Shown: positions 51,354-60,138 of the stretch, piece after piece | Layout: each line of letters starts with the position of its first letter | Position numbering within the stretch: the stretch's first letter is position 1 | From: Antarcticibacterium arcticum | GTDB lineage: Bacteria > Bacteroidota > Bacteroidia > Flavobacteriales > Flavobacteriaceae | Reading direction: 5' to 3' | Length of the DNA stretch: 64,000 nucleotides | NCBI RefSeq assembly: GCF_007993795.1 | Contig: NZ_CP042476.1 | Span: 1,922,001 to 1,986,000 of the forward strand | Program-made: the position numbers and the translations under genes | Notes under the pieces: generated by a model | The model's input: only the letters and a program-made list of their open reading frames with translations | The model's database searches: none | What the model was told of the DNA's origin: nothing

Positions 51354-52535
51354 TTAATTATAAACAAATTCGCCGTGCTCGCTTTTTATAGTTAGTTTTT
51401 TAGTATCTGCGGGTTCCACCCTTCCAATGATCTTGGCCTCCACATCAAATGACCGGGAAATCTGGATGATCTGGTCTGCAATAGATTCATCAACATATAA
51501 TTCCATACGGTGCCCCATATTAAAAACCTGGTACATTTCCTTCCAGTCTGTTTTGCTTTCCTGCTGTATAAGTTTAAAGAGCGGCGGCACAGTGAACATA
51601 TTATCTTTTATTATGTGCATATGATCTATAAAATGCAGGACTTTGGTCTGGGCACCTCCACTGCAATGAACCATTCCATGGATCTCCTTATTACTGTATT
51701 GGGAGAGGATTTTTTTAATAACCGGGGCATAGGTTCTTGTAGGCGAAAGCACGAGTTTCCCGGCGTCCAGGGGTGAATTTTCAATTTTATCTGAAAGCGA
51801 TCTTGTCCCCGAATAAATAAGTTCTTCAGGAATACTGTTATCAAAACTTTCCGGATATTTTTCAGCAAGGATCTTGGAAAACACATCATGACGTGCAGAG
51901 GTAAGGCCGTTACTTCCCATACCGCCATTGTATTCCTTTTCATAGGAAGCCTGCCCAAAGGAAGCAAGACCAATAATTACATTGCCCGGTTTAATATTGG
52001 CATTGTTGATCACATCATTTCTCCACATACGGGCGGTTACAGTAGAATCTACAATTATGGTGCGCACAAGGTCCCCAACATCTGCCGTTTCTCCACCTGT
52101 TGAATGGATCTCAACTCCAAATTCTTTAAGATCGGCTATAAGTTCTTCTGTCCCGTTAATAATTGCCGAGATCACTTCCCCGGGGATCAGATTCTTATTG
52201 CGGCCAATGGTTGAAGAAAGCAAAATATTATCTGTTGCTCCCACACACAGCAGGTCATCTATATTCATGATAAGCGCGTCCTGTGCAATCCCTTTCCATA
52301 CCGAAAGATCCCCGGTCTCCTTCCAGTACATATAAGCGAGAGAAGACTTTGTTCCTGCACCATCTGCATGCATAATGAGACAATAATCCTCATCCCCGGT
52401 AAGATAATCTGGCACGATCTTGCAAAAGGCCTGTGGAAATAACCCTTTATCTACATTTTTGATAGCGTTGTGCACATCTTCTTTTCCTGCAGATACACCT
52501 CTGCCTGCATATCTCTTGCTTATTTCCTGGCTCAT
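51354..52535 (-). CDS. purM: Phosphoribosylformylglycinamidine cyclo-ligase (AIR synthase)
   Basis: PurM, 393 residues, closes the imidazole ring in purine synthesis. The AIRS domain features are YAGRGVSAGKED at the start, MHADGAGTKSSLAYMYW, the NIDDLLCVGA loop and HSTGGETADVGD. It is longer than the ~345-residue E. coli enzyme, as is common in Bacteroidetes. No other pur genes are adjacent. An upstream TATCTTTG box is present. Confidence 0.92.
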   Translation of the reverse strand: MSQEISKRYAGRGVSAGKEDVHNAIKNVDKGLFPQAFCKIVPDYLTGDEDYCLIMHADGAGTKSSLAYMYWKETGDLSVWKGIAQDALIMNIDDLLCVGATDNILLSSTIGRNKNLIPGEVISAIINGTEELIADLKEFGVEIHSTGGETADVGDLVRTIIVDSTVTARMWRNDVINNANIKPGNVIIGLASFGQASYEKEYNGGMGSNGLTSARHDVFSKILAEKYPESFDNSIPEELIYSGTRSLSDKIENSPLDAGKLVLSPTRTYAPVIKKILSQYSNKEIHGMVHCSGGAQTKVLHFIDHMHIIKDNMFTVPPLFKLIQQESKTDWKEMYQVFNMGHRMELYVDESIADQIIQISRSFDVEAKIIGRVEPADTKKLTIKSEHGEFVYN

Positions 52536-52558
52536 GGAATGTTTTCTTTATAAGTTTT

Positions 52559-52566
52559 CAAAGATA
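52559..52566 (-). promoter_or_regulatory. -7 box of purM
   Basis: The minus strand reads TATCTTTG, matching TAnnTTTG, 23 bases before the start codon. Confidence 0.45.
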
Positions 52567-52660
52567 CATGCTTTTGATTTTCTGAAAAGCAGGGAGAAAC
52601 CTTTATTTATGGTTTTTATATTCTAACAAAGAAGTTATTTTCAAACTCCTTAAAAGAAAA

Positions 52661-52678
52661 ATCCCGCCGTAGCGGGAT
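52661..52678 (-). terminator. Terminator after glutamine synthetase III
   Basis: A seven-pair stem ATCCCGC/GCGGGAT with a CGTA loop is followed by TTTTTCTTTT on the minus strand, 13 bases past the stop. Confidence 0.85.
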
Positions 52679-52690
52679 CTTTTATTAAAA

Positions 52691-54877
52691 CTATCGGGTG
52701 AATAATAACTCCCGGTACTTCGTCAATGGCCAGATTTCATCATCAACCAAAAGTTCCAGTTTATCACAGTGGTATCTTATAGTTTCAAAGAATGGCTTTA
52801 CGTTATCACAATAAGCATCTGCACGATCCTGTGCATTTTCTATTTTATTGGCTTTCTTACGGGCATCGATCATATTTGTAACATCTGAATTTATGTTTTT
52901 AATATGATCTGAAATTTCTTTGATGATCTCCAGCTGTTCCGCAGAATGCGTTTTAAAGTCTTCAGCAAAAATATCTTTCAATCCGCGAACGTTTTTAATA
53001 AGGATGTTTTGGTATTTAATTGCTGTAGGAATTATGTGGTTCCTCGCAATATCTCCCAGGATACGACCCTCAATCTGAATGCGCATGGAATATTCTTCCA
53101 GCTCGATCTCGTGGCGGGCTTCAACCTCCCTTTTGTTCATTACCTTCATTTCCTCAAAAAGCGCGATGGTCTTTTTGGAAATTTGAGCTCTAAGGGCTTG
53201 CGGTGTGGTTTTATTATTGCTTAAACCTCTTTTGGCAGCTTCTTTTTGCCAGGCTTCGCCATAACCATCTCCTTCAAACCTGATCTTTTTTGAATCCTGG
53301 ATATATTCTCTTAATACATTGAAGATGGCATCATCCTTCTTCATCTTTTTATCCTTCACCAGGGAGTCTACGCTCTTTTTGAATTCTGTTAACTGCTTGG
53401 CAACGATCGTATTTAAAACTGTCATTGGATTGGCACAGTTTGCCTGCGATCCCACAGCGCGGAATTCAAATTTATTCCCGGTGAATGCAAATGGGGACGT
53501 CCTGTTCCTGTCAGTATTATCAAGGAGGATTTCAGGGATCTTTCCTACTACATTTAATTTAAGTTCTGTTTTTTCCTGTGGTGATAATTTCCCGTCGGTT
53601 ACTTTTTCAAGCTCGTCCAACACTGCTGTTAACTGGCTACCTATAAAGGCAGATATAATGGCAGGTGGGGCTTCATTGGCTCCAAGACGGTGATCATTGG
53701 CCGCACTTGCAATAGTTGCTCTTAACAACTCCTCATAATCGTGTACCGCTTTAATGGTATTGATAAAGAAGGTAAGGAATTGCAGGTTCTTCATTGGCGT
53801 GCTACCGGGGCTTAATAAATTCACCCCTGTATTGGTGCTTAAAGACCAGTTATTGTGTTTTCCGCTTCCGTTAATTCCCTGGAAAGGTTTTTCATGAAAA
53901 AGCACCTTGAAATTATGTCTTTCAGCAACCTTATCCATCACATCCATTAGCAGGGAGTTATGATCTACGGCCAGGTTTGCTTCTTCAAAGATAGGAGCAA
54001 GTTCAAACTGGTTGGGTGCAACCTCGTTGTGGCGTGTCTTCACCGGGATCCCCAAAAGCATACATTCAATTTCCAGATCTCTCATATAGGCAAGTACCCT
54101 TGAAGGGATAGACCCAAAATAATGGTCATCCAACTGCTGACCCTTGGCTGGGGAATGTCCCAGCAAAGTTCTGCCAGACAATTGTAGATCTGGTCTTGAG
54201 GCAAAGAGAGCAGAATCTATAAGGAAATATTCCTGTTCCCAACCCAAAGTAGTTTCTACACGGTTTACATTCTTATCAAAATATTTAGCCACAGCGGTAG
54301 CTGCGCCATCTATAGATTGCAAAGCACGTAACAGCGGTGTTTTATAATCCAATGCTTCCCCGGTATATGATACATATACGGTAGGAATACATAAAGTGGT
54401 TCCATAAATAAAGGCCGGAGATGTAGGATCCCAGGCAGTATAACCTCTTGCTTCAAAAGTATTTCTTATCCCCCCGTGCGGAAAACTGGAAGCATCAGGC
54501 TCTTGTTGAACAAGTTGATTTCCTCCAAATTTCTCAATGGCCAGGCCGTCTCCAATTGTTTCAAAAAAGGCATCATGTTTCTCAGCTGTAGAGCCGGTAA
54601 GCGGCTGGAACCAGTGAGTATAATGGGTTGCGCCTTTTGTAATGGCCCATTCTTTCATTCCGGTAGAAATATGATCGGCCACGACGCGGCTAATTTTTAA
54701 ACCAGAAATATTAGCTTCCATTACACTGTTGAATGCTTCCTTGGTAAGGAACTGGCGCATTACAGCTTCATTGAAAACATTTTTTCCAAAAAGATCAGAT
54801 CTGCGGTCTGTCTCGTCAATTTTAACCGGCTTGCGGTTAAGGGTCTCTTTTAAAGCTTGAAATCTTAATGTTGCCAT
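52691..54877 (-). CDS. glnN: Glutamine synthetase, class III
   Basis: This 728-residue GSIII makes glutamine from glutamate, ammonia and ATP. The start is the Met of MATLRFQALKETL; the extension to 54925 lies within the operator region and is rejected. The catalytic fold is seen in GWEQEYFLID, VAPNQFELAPIFEE, GINGSGKHNNWSLSTNTG and NRTSPFAFTGNKFEFRAVGS. GSIII is the dodecameric form typical of Bacteroidetes and some cyanobacteria. It is transcribed alone, with a likely regulator site ahead of it. Confidence 0.96.
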   Translation of the reverse strand: MATLRFQALKETLNRKPVKIDETDRRSDLFGKNVFNEAVMRQFLTKEAFNSVMEANISGLKISRVVADHISTGMKEWAITKGATHYTHWFQPLTGSTAEKHDAFFETIGDGLAIEKFGGNQLVQQEPDASSFPHGGIRNTFEARGYTAWDPTSPAFIYGTTLCIPTVYVSYTGEALDYKTPLLRALQSIDGAATAVAKYFDKNVNRVETTLGWEQEYFLIDSALFASRPDLQLSGRTLLGHSPAKGQQLDDHYFGSIPSRVLAYMRDLEIECMLLGIPVKTRHNEVAPNQFELAPIFEEANLAVDHNSLLMDVMDKVAERHNFKVLFHEKPFQGINGSGKHNNWSLSTNTGVNLLSPGSTPMKNLQFLTFFINTIKAVHDYEELLRATIASAANDHRLGANEAPPAIISAFIGSQLTAVLDELEKVTDGKLSPQEKTELKLNVVGKIPEILLDNTDRNRTSPFAFTGNKFEFRAVGSQANCANPMTVLNTIVAKQLTEFKKSVDSLVKDKKMKKDDAIFNVLREYIQDSKKIRFEGDGYGEAWQKEAAKRGLSNNKTTPQALRAQISKKTIALFEEMKVMNKREVEARHEIELEEYSMRIQIEGRILGDIARNHIIPTAIKYQNILIKNVRGLKDIFAEDFKTHSAEQLEIIKEISDHIKNINSDVTNMIDARKKANKIENAQDRADAYCDNVKPFFETIRYHCDKLELLVDDEIWPLTKYRELLFTR

Positions 54878-54925
54878 GGATATTTTTAAAGGGTTACCCG
54901 GCAAAAGTAACAAAATATTAAACAC

Positions 54926-54946
54926 ACCCCCTAAATTTTTGGGGGT
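54926..54946. promoter_or_regulatory. Palindrome upstream of glutamine synthetase III
   Basis: ACCCCC and GGGGGT flank a 9-base AT spacer (TAAATTTTT), 49 bases before the GSIII start. A GC-armed palindrome in an AT-rich promoter is a good candidate operator for nitrogen control. It is not followed by a T run in the gene's direction, so it is not a terminator. The protein that would bind it is unknown. Confidence 0.45.
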
Positions 54947-54992
54947 ATTAATATTAAATTTAACTTAAATTGTTCCAGACCCCCCCCCTTAA

Positions 54993-55937
54993 TTATTCCA
55001 AAAATGCCAATCCAATAAAAATTACATAAGGAACAAAAAGAATTAAACCTTTGTAACGGCTTAATATAAATCGCTGCGGAAGAAAAGCAAGCGGAATAAG
55101 GATAAAAGCAAATCCCAGCATCCAGAAAACATCTACACTAAGAAGTTTTTCTGAAACCAGATTTATTGGCTGAATAATCGCGGTGATCCCCAGAACCGAG
55201 GAGATATTAAAAATGTTGGAACCAATAAGGTTACCCAGGGAAAGCGCCTTTTCTCTTTTAAGTGCCGCAATTACCGAAGCTGCCAGTTCCGGGACACTGG
55301 TACCAATGGCTATAATAGTAACAGATATTACTCTTTCACTTATTCCCATCATCCCGGCAACATCTACTGCCCCTTTTACCAACAATTCTGCACCCCCCCA
55401 AAGGGCTACCCCCCCTATAAGAAGCCATACAATTATTTTGAAGTTAGATGTCTTTTCCAGGGTTTCATCTAAATCGGCCATATCAACTTTTACTTTTTTG
55501 GCACGTCTTATTAAGAAGAATAGATATACCACCAGGGACACCACAAGAATAATCCCCTCTATTCTTGAAAGTACGCCACCGCTTTGAAGCAAAAAATATA
55601 GCGCAATGGAGAACAACATCATTACCGGCCAGTTGAACCTGTAGAAGTCACGATCTACCACCAGTGGTGAGATAATAGCCGTAATTCCCAGCACCAGTCC
55701 TAAATTGGCAATATTTGAACCTATTACATTTCCAAGCGAAATATCAGAAAATCCGTTGAGGGCGGCCTGTAAGCTCACCAATAGTTCAGGAGCCGAAGTG
55801 GCAAAAGAAACCACCGTTAGACCTATGACCATTTTCGATAATTTCAGCTTAAAGGATAAACCAACAGATGATCTTACCAAAAACTCTCCACCTACTACCA
55901 GTAATGCCAGTCCTATCAGGATAAATAATATACTCAT
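54993..55937 (-). CDS. Calcium/sodium antiporter (CaCA family, YrbG-like)
   Basis: The 314-residue, ten-helix exchanger has the two inverted alpha repeats: VVSFATSAPELLVSL plus GNVIGSNIANLGLVLG in the first half, and IIAIGTSVPELAASV plus GNLIGSNIFNISSVLG in the second. These hold the ion-coordinating Glu and Asn residues. It moves cations across the inner membrane. It is transcribed alone. Confidence 0.94.
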   Translation of the reverse strand: MSILFILIGLALLVVGGEFLVRSSVGLSFKLKLSKMVIGLTVVSFATSAPELLVSLQAALNGFSDISLGNVIGSNIANLGLVLGITAIISPLVVDRDFYRFNWPVMMLFSIALYFLLQSGGVLSRIEGIILVVSLVVYLFFLIRRAKKVKVDMADLDETLEKTSNFKIIVWLLIGGVALWGGAELLVKGAVDVAGMMGISERVISVTIIAIGTSVPELAASVIAALKREKALSLGNLIGSNIFNISSVLGITAIIQPINLVSEKLLSVDVFWMLGFAFILIPLAFLPQRFILSRYKGLILFVPYVIFIGLAFLE

Positions 55938-56014
55938 TTAAATTTTTTAGGCAACGAAGATAAGAAACATCTCAAAACTGCCGATTTCAAATTTTATAAC
56001 GACAAAAATAGTTT

Positions 56015-56036
56015 TATAACTATAAATACAGTTATA
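56015..56036. promoter_or_regulatory. Predicted BlaI operator at the CarboxypepD_reg gene
   Basis: TATAACT-N8-AGTTATA is a perfect palindrome. It overlaps a perfect -7 box TATATTTG (56033-56040) and lies 24 bases before the gene start. A half-site TATAACG stands 20 bases upstream (55995-56001). The same layout precedes blaI. Confidence 0.6.
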
Positions 56037-56060
56037 TTTGAAAATCGTTTAATTTTTTTT

Positions 56061-57062
56061 ATGCTTTACAGGTTTAAAATTTTTATTGGTGTTTTCCTGC
56101 TTTCAGGATTTTTGGGGCAGGCCCAAACCCAAATCACCGGAACGATACTAAGCGTGACCGATTCCCTCCCAATCCCCGGGGTTGCAATTTATTTCGACGG
56201 CACCAGTATTGGGGTAGCTTCGGGACAGGATGGCCGGTTTTCTATAAAAACAGAAAACAGCCTAATCAGTGTCCTTATTATAAATGCCCTGGGGTACAAA
56301 ACAACATTTATCCAGGACCATTTGGGAAAACAAGACCTGGGTTATATTTTCCTTGAAGAAAGCCAGGAAAGTTTAGAGGAAGTACATCTTGAAACAGATC
56401 CCTGGAGCAGGAAGAAAAAGCTTGAGATATTTAAGAGGGAATTCCTGGGAAAAACTCCTGCGGCTCTGAAGTGTGCAATCCAAAACGAGAAAGATATTCA
56501 ATTAAGGTATATTCCTTCAACCGAAACACTTGTTGCATATGCAGATGTTCCGCTGAAAATAGTTAACCGGTATTTGGGGTATGAGGTCACCTATAATTTA
56601 ACCAATTTCAAAGCCGAATTCAATTCGGCAACCGGATTAAGGTATACCAAATTGGTATATTTTGAGGGCTATAGCTTCTTTAAGGAACTTCGAAAAAAAC
56701 CATCGGCCAGTTTTCTCAACAACCGGGAATCCACTTTCAATGGCTCTTCCCTGCATTTTATGAGGGCGCTGGGTTCTCAAAGCCTTTGGGAAAATGGCTT
56801 CAGGATCTTTCATGACAAACTGGAGGTGTTGCCCTATGCCTTCTTCAGCATAAGAACCACCGGCAATCTTACTGAAGTAGAATTACAAACAGATAACCTC
56901 ATCATTGTATATGGGCCACTTGTGCAATCTAAAATTCAGGCAGATGGTAAATTTTTCATAGACAGAAATGGGAATTTCTCCCCGCCCCAAAGTGTGATGT
57001 TCAGTGGAGAAATGGGGAATTCCAGATTTGCCTTAATGTTGCCTTTGAACTATAATTTATAA
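56061..57062 (+). CDS. Exported protein with CarboxypepD_reg-like domain
   Basis: The 333-residue protein has a signal peptide (1-22, GQAQTQ). A carboxypeptidase-regulatory-like/CNA-B-type beta domain (about 24-100) follows: TGTILSVTDSLPIPGVAIYF, then ASGQDGRFSI. The C-terminal part (110-333) is beta-rich and unassigned. In Bacteroidetes this first domain usually begins TonB-dependent receptors, but no plug or barrel follows. The promoter shares an operator with blaI, so it is likely in the same regulon. Confidence 0.8.
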   Translation: MLYRFKIFIGVFLLSGFLGQAQTQITGTILSVTDSLPIPGVAIYFDGTSIGVASGQDGRFSIKTENSLISVLIINALGYKTTFIQDHLGKQDLGYIFLEESQESLEEVHLETDPWSRKKKLEIFKREFLGKTPAALKCAIQNEKDIQLRYIPSTETLVAYADVPLKIVNRYLGYEVTYNLTNFKAEFNSATGLRYTKLVYFEGYSFFKELRKKPSASFLNNRESTFNGSSLHFMRALGSQSLWENGFRIFHDKLEVLPYAFFSIRTTGNLTEVELQTDNLIIVYGPLVQSKIQADGKFFIDRNGNFSPPQSVMFSGEMGNSRFALMLPLNYNL

Positions 57063-57082
57063 ATCAACTATTTTTATAGGTT

Positions 57083-57104
57083 TATAACTATATTTTTCGT
57101 TATA
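57083..57104. promoter_or_regulatory. Predicted BlaI operator ahead of blaI-M56
   Basis: TATAACT-N8-CGTTATA, with the same 22-base layout as the site at 56015-56036 and one arm mismatch. It overlaps a TATATTTC -7-like box (57101-57108) and ends 21 bases before the blaI-like start. This is consistent with autorepression. Confidence 0.6.
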
Positions 57105-57125
57105 TTTCGCTAAATTAAAGTTAGT

Positions 57126-57485
57126 ATGGAAAAACTTACCAATAAAGAAGAAGAGATCCTGCACATTCTCTGGAAGCTGGAGAAGGCTTTTGTAAAAGAT
57201 GTGCTGGCAGAGATCGAGGAGGAAAACCTTCATTATAATACAGTGTCAACTATTATAAGAAATATGGAAGAAAAAGGATATGTTGGTCACAAAGCGTATG
57301 GTAAGACACATCAATATTTTCCCGTGATCTCCAAAGAAGTGTACAGGAAACAATTTATGAACACCGCTTCCAAAAAATTCTTTGATAATTCTTATAAAAA
57401 CATGGTTTCCTTTTTTGCCAAAGAAGAAAAGATAAGTGCAAAGGAACTCCGGGAGATCCTGGACCTAATTGAAAAAAAGAAATAA
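57126..57485 (+). CDS. BlaI/MecI/CopY-family transcriptional repressor
   Basis: The 119-residue winged-helix repressor has the family start KLTNKEEEILHILWKLEKAFVKDVL and the recognition helix LHYNTVSTIIRNMEEKGYV. Relatives repress beta-lactamase or copper genes and are inactivated by cleavage through a membrane M56 protease. The M56 gene starts one base after this stop, so signal protease and repressor are one unit. Confidence 0.94.
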   Translation: MEKLTNKEEEILHILWKLEKAFVKDVLAEIEEENLHYNTVSTIIRNMEEKGYVGHKAYGKTHQYFPVISKEVYRKQFMNTASKKFFDNSYKNMVSFFAKEEKISAKELREILDLIEKKK

Positions 57486-57486
57486 T

Positions 57487-59328
57487 ATGGAAGTTTTCCT
57501 TGTTTATATTCTGAAAAGCGCTGGCATCCTCACTATATTTTATATGGCCTATTTTCTATTATTAAGAAATGATACTTCTTTTAAAGTAAACCGGAAATTC
57601 CTCCTGGGTGGTATCTGTGGGAGCTTTATCCTTCCTTTGGTTTATTTTACTAAAAAAGTAGTAGTTGAGGTTTCAGCACCGGGACCGGAGGTATCACATA
57701 CAGAATTTTTGATAACTGCAGCAGAACAGGAAATCAACTGGTGGTTTATTTCAGGAGTAATTTATTTCCTTGTCTCAGGAATTTTGTTGCTTAGATTTAT
57801 GCTTCAGTTATTCAGGATCATATCTCTTGTAAATTCCCTGCCAAAACAAAATTCGGATAAATTTAAAATGCTGCATTCCAAAGCAGAAACCAGCCCTTTT
57901 TCCTTTTTTAATTACATAATCTATAACCCAAAGATCCATACCCCCCAGGAACTGGAACTCATATTGAAACATGAAATGGTTCACGCCGGGCAAGGTCACA
58001 CTTTCGACCTGCTTTTGGGAAACCTCTTAACCTGTTTTCTATGGTTCAATCCCCTGGCCTGGTTTTATAAAAAAAGCATTATTCAGAACCTCGAGTTTAT
58101 TGCCGACAGGGAAACGGTGGATGCAGTTTCCTCAAAAAAAGAATATTTGCACACCCTCGTAAAAGTTTCCTTTGGAGACCTGCAACCCGCTCTTTCAAAT
58201 TCATTCTATAAATCATTCATTAAAAAAAGAATTCTTATGCTTAACAATAACAAAACCTCCACCGAAAACCTCTGGAAGATCAGTTTGGTATTTCCTGCAC
58301 TTCTGGCATTTATGCTCGTATTTAATGTACAAACCAAAGTATATTCCCAGGAGAAAACTACCATATTAACCACCGTAATGGAAGTTTTCATTGATATCGA
58401 TAAAAATACCACCCGGGAAGACCTTGAAGGTTATATAAACTTAATGGCTGAATACGACGTCATCCTGAAATTCAACGATATCAAATACAATGAAGAGGGT
58501 TTATTAACCAATATTAAGGTTGAATTTATTGACAAATCCAATGTTTCATCTGGTTCTGTAACCAAAAGCAACACCGGTGGAATAGAAAGTTTCAGGTATG
58601 TTTACAATAAGGAAGAAGGCAGCAGGTTTACCAGTCCAAAAGCCCACGCGCCGGTTAAATCCAATACAGTAAATGTAAAGAAAACAGTATTTAAAACTTC
58701 CCCGGAAGACAGTACCAAGATCTCCTTTGATATAAAAAACGAAGGTTCAGAACCAGTGTATATTCTTAACGGAAAGGTTTTGAAGAATGCCTCCACAATA
58801 AAAGCGATTGATCCTAACAATATTAGTGGTATTAATGTCTTAAAGGGACCGTCTGCAGTTTCCCTTTATGGGGATGCTGCAAAAGATGGGGCAATTATTA
58901 TTACCACAAAAAAATCAGGCGACACCATTCAATCTAGTGGCTTCACCTATTCAACCTCAAATAGGGTAATGCCTGATAGTATTAAATATAATCCTACATA
59001 TACCCTTCATAGTGTTGAATTTAGTGATGACAGCAACCGGGGTCGTACAAGAGTATTCCGTGCTGGTGAAGAAGTTTTTTTTCCGGAACGAGTTAATACT
59101 GAAGTTGGGAGAAGGGTGGTTATCACGAATAACAAAAGTTATTATGTCGATACTCCTTTAGTAGTTGTGGATGGCGAGGAAAAACCTGCCGACTTTAATA
59201 TGACCAGTCTAGATAATTCACAAATTAAAAACATCAGTGTTTTAAAAAGAGAAATGGCGGTAAAAAAATACGGCGAAAAAGCAAAAGGTGGTGTTATAGA
59301 GATCACCCTGAAAAACAAGAAAAAATAG
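57487..59328 (+). CDS. BlaR1-like M56 metalloprotease with TonB-plug-like C-terminal repeats
   Basis: The 613-residue protein has four N-terminal membrane helices (about 4-25, 37-55, 85-110 and 270-290) and a cytoplasmic zinc protease domain with HEMVH (H162, E163, H166) and the third ligand in NLEFIADRE. Outside the membrane there is no penicillin-binding sensor. The tail instead has a segment VYILNGKVLKNASTIKAID...GISVLKGPSAVSLYG-type, and a second PLVVVDGEEKPADF...SVLKREMAVKKYG. Both resemble the plug domain of TonB-dependent receptors. The start is ATG 57487; a TTG at 57469 is possible. It probably cleaves the BlaI-like repressor on an unknown signal. Confidence 0.88.
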   Translation: MEVFLVYILKSAGILTIFYMAYFLLLRNDTSFKVNRKFLLGGICGSFILPLVYFTKKVVVEVSAPGPEVSHTEFLITAAEQEINWWFISGVIYFLVSGILLLRFMLQLFRIISLVNSLPKQNSDKFKMLHSKAETSPFSFFNYIIYNPKIHTPQELELILKHEMVHAGQGHTFDLLLGNLLTCFLWFNPLAWFYKKSIIQNLEFIADRETVDAVSSKKEYLHTLVKVSFGDLQPALSNSFYKSFIKKRILMLNNNKTSTENLWKISLVFPALLAFMLVFNVQTKVYSQEKTTILTTVMEVFIDIDKNTTREDLEGYINLMAEYDVILKFNDIKYNEEGLLTNIKVEFIDKSNVSSGSVTKSNTGGIESFRYVYNKEEGSRFTSPKAHAPVKSNTVNVKKTVFKTSPEDSTKISFDIKNEGSEPVYILNGKVLKNASTIKAIDPNNISGINVLKGPSAVSLYGDAAKDGAIIITTKKSGDTIQSSGFTYSTSNRVMPDSIKYNPTYTLHSVEFSDDSNRGRTRVFRAGEEVFFPERVNTEVGRRVVITNNKSYYVDTPLVVVDGEEKPADFNMTSLDNSQIKNISVLKREMAVKKYGEKAKGGVIEITLKNKKK

Positions 59329-59353
59329 GTGAGATAAAATAAAGGTATTGGAA

Positions 59354-59380
59354 AGAGGCAGCCATTTTAAGCTGCCTCTT
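59354..59380 (+). terminator. Terminator after the M56 gene
   Basis: A nine-pair stem AGAGGCAGC/GCTGCCTCT is followed by TTTTTG, 26 bases past the stop. Confidence 0.88.
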
Positions 59381-59408
59381 TTTGTACGACCATGAGTCTA
59401 ATTTTCAA

Positions 59409-59416
59409 TATCTTTG
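59409..59416 (+). promoter_or_regulatory. -7 box of the 51-residue gene
   Basis: TATCTTTG matches TAnnTTTG. It lies inside the longer open frame that starts at 59392, which argues for the ATG at 59437 instead. Confidence 0.45.
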
Positions 59417-59436
59417 GAAGAACCAACCCCCTCACT

Positions 59437-59592
59437 ATGAAAAAAGGATTTTTTAAAATGTTGTCCCGGGTAAATAAGAGACTGCTCCCCAGTTATTCCA
59501 AACAACAACTGGACCTGGCCAAAGCATCAAAATTTCAACTGGCGATTATAGGGTGGAAATTATGGGTTACAAAAAACGCGCTGGATCAATAA
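59437..59592 (+). CDS. Short conserved basic protein, function unknown
   Basis: The 51-residue protein from ATG 59437 reads MKKGFFKMLSRVNKRLLPSY, then helical DLAKASKFQLAIIGWKLWVT. It is basic and amphipathic with a Trp-rich hydrophobic helix, perhaps membrane-associated. I recognise the pattern as a recurrent short flavobacterial protein without a known role. Its end overlaps the convergent apt gene by seven bases. Confidence 0.65.
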   Translation: MKKGFFKMLSRVNKRLLPSYSKQQLDLAKASKFQLAIIGWKLWVTKNALDQ

Positions 59593-60101
59593 ATAAAAAG
59601 TGATTCCACATCATACCCCCGTAGTTTGTTCCGGCCATTCAAATAAGATAACTCGGTTAGAAAATTACACTGGACAATTATCCCTCCCATTTTTTTGATT
59701 AAGTTACAAGCAGTCCTGGCGGTCCCCCCGGTAGCAAGAACATCATCGTGAAGCAAAACCGTTTCTCCTTTTTTAATGGCGTCCTGGTGAATTTCCAGGG
59801 TATCTTTTCCATATTCCAGTTCATAAACTTCAGAATAGGTTTTATAGGGGAGTTTTCCGGGTTTTCTTACCGGTACAAATCCTGCATTTAATCTTTGTGC
59901 CAGGAGGGTTCCAAACAGGAATCCCCTGGACTCTATTCCTACCACCTTATCAATCTTTACATCTCCTATCATTTCTATAAGCCGGGAAACGGTTTCCAGC
60001 ATTGCATCGGGGTCCTGAAGCAATGGAGTAATATCTTTAAACTGTATACCGGGCTTAGGAAAATCTGGTATTTCGCGGATGTAACTCTCTATATCTTTCA
60101 T
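59586..60101 (-). CDS. apt: Adenine phosphoribosyltransferase
   Basis: Apt (171 residues) salvages adenine to AMP with PRPP. The N-terminal IREIPDFPKPGIQFKDITPLL, ESRGFLFG and the PRPP loop VLLHDDVLATGGTA are all present. It is transcribed alone. Confidence 0.96.
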   Translation of the reverse strand: MKDIESYIREIPDFPKPGIQFKDITPLLQDPDAMLETVSRLIEMIGDVKIDKVVGIESRGFLFGTLLAQRLNAGFVPVRKPGKLPYKTYSEVYELEYGKDTLEIHQDAIKKGETVLLHDDVLATGGTARTACNLIKKMGGIIVQCNFLTELSYLNGRNKLRGYDVESLFIY

Positions 60102-60138
60102 AACAGAAAGATAAAAAAAGTAAGTACATCCTAAGAGC

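Noticed and set aside
54877..54925. N-terminal extension of glutamine synthetase III (start at 54925)
   Set aside because: MATLRFQALKETL is the usual start of the family; the extension has no homology and abuts the palindrome.
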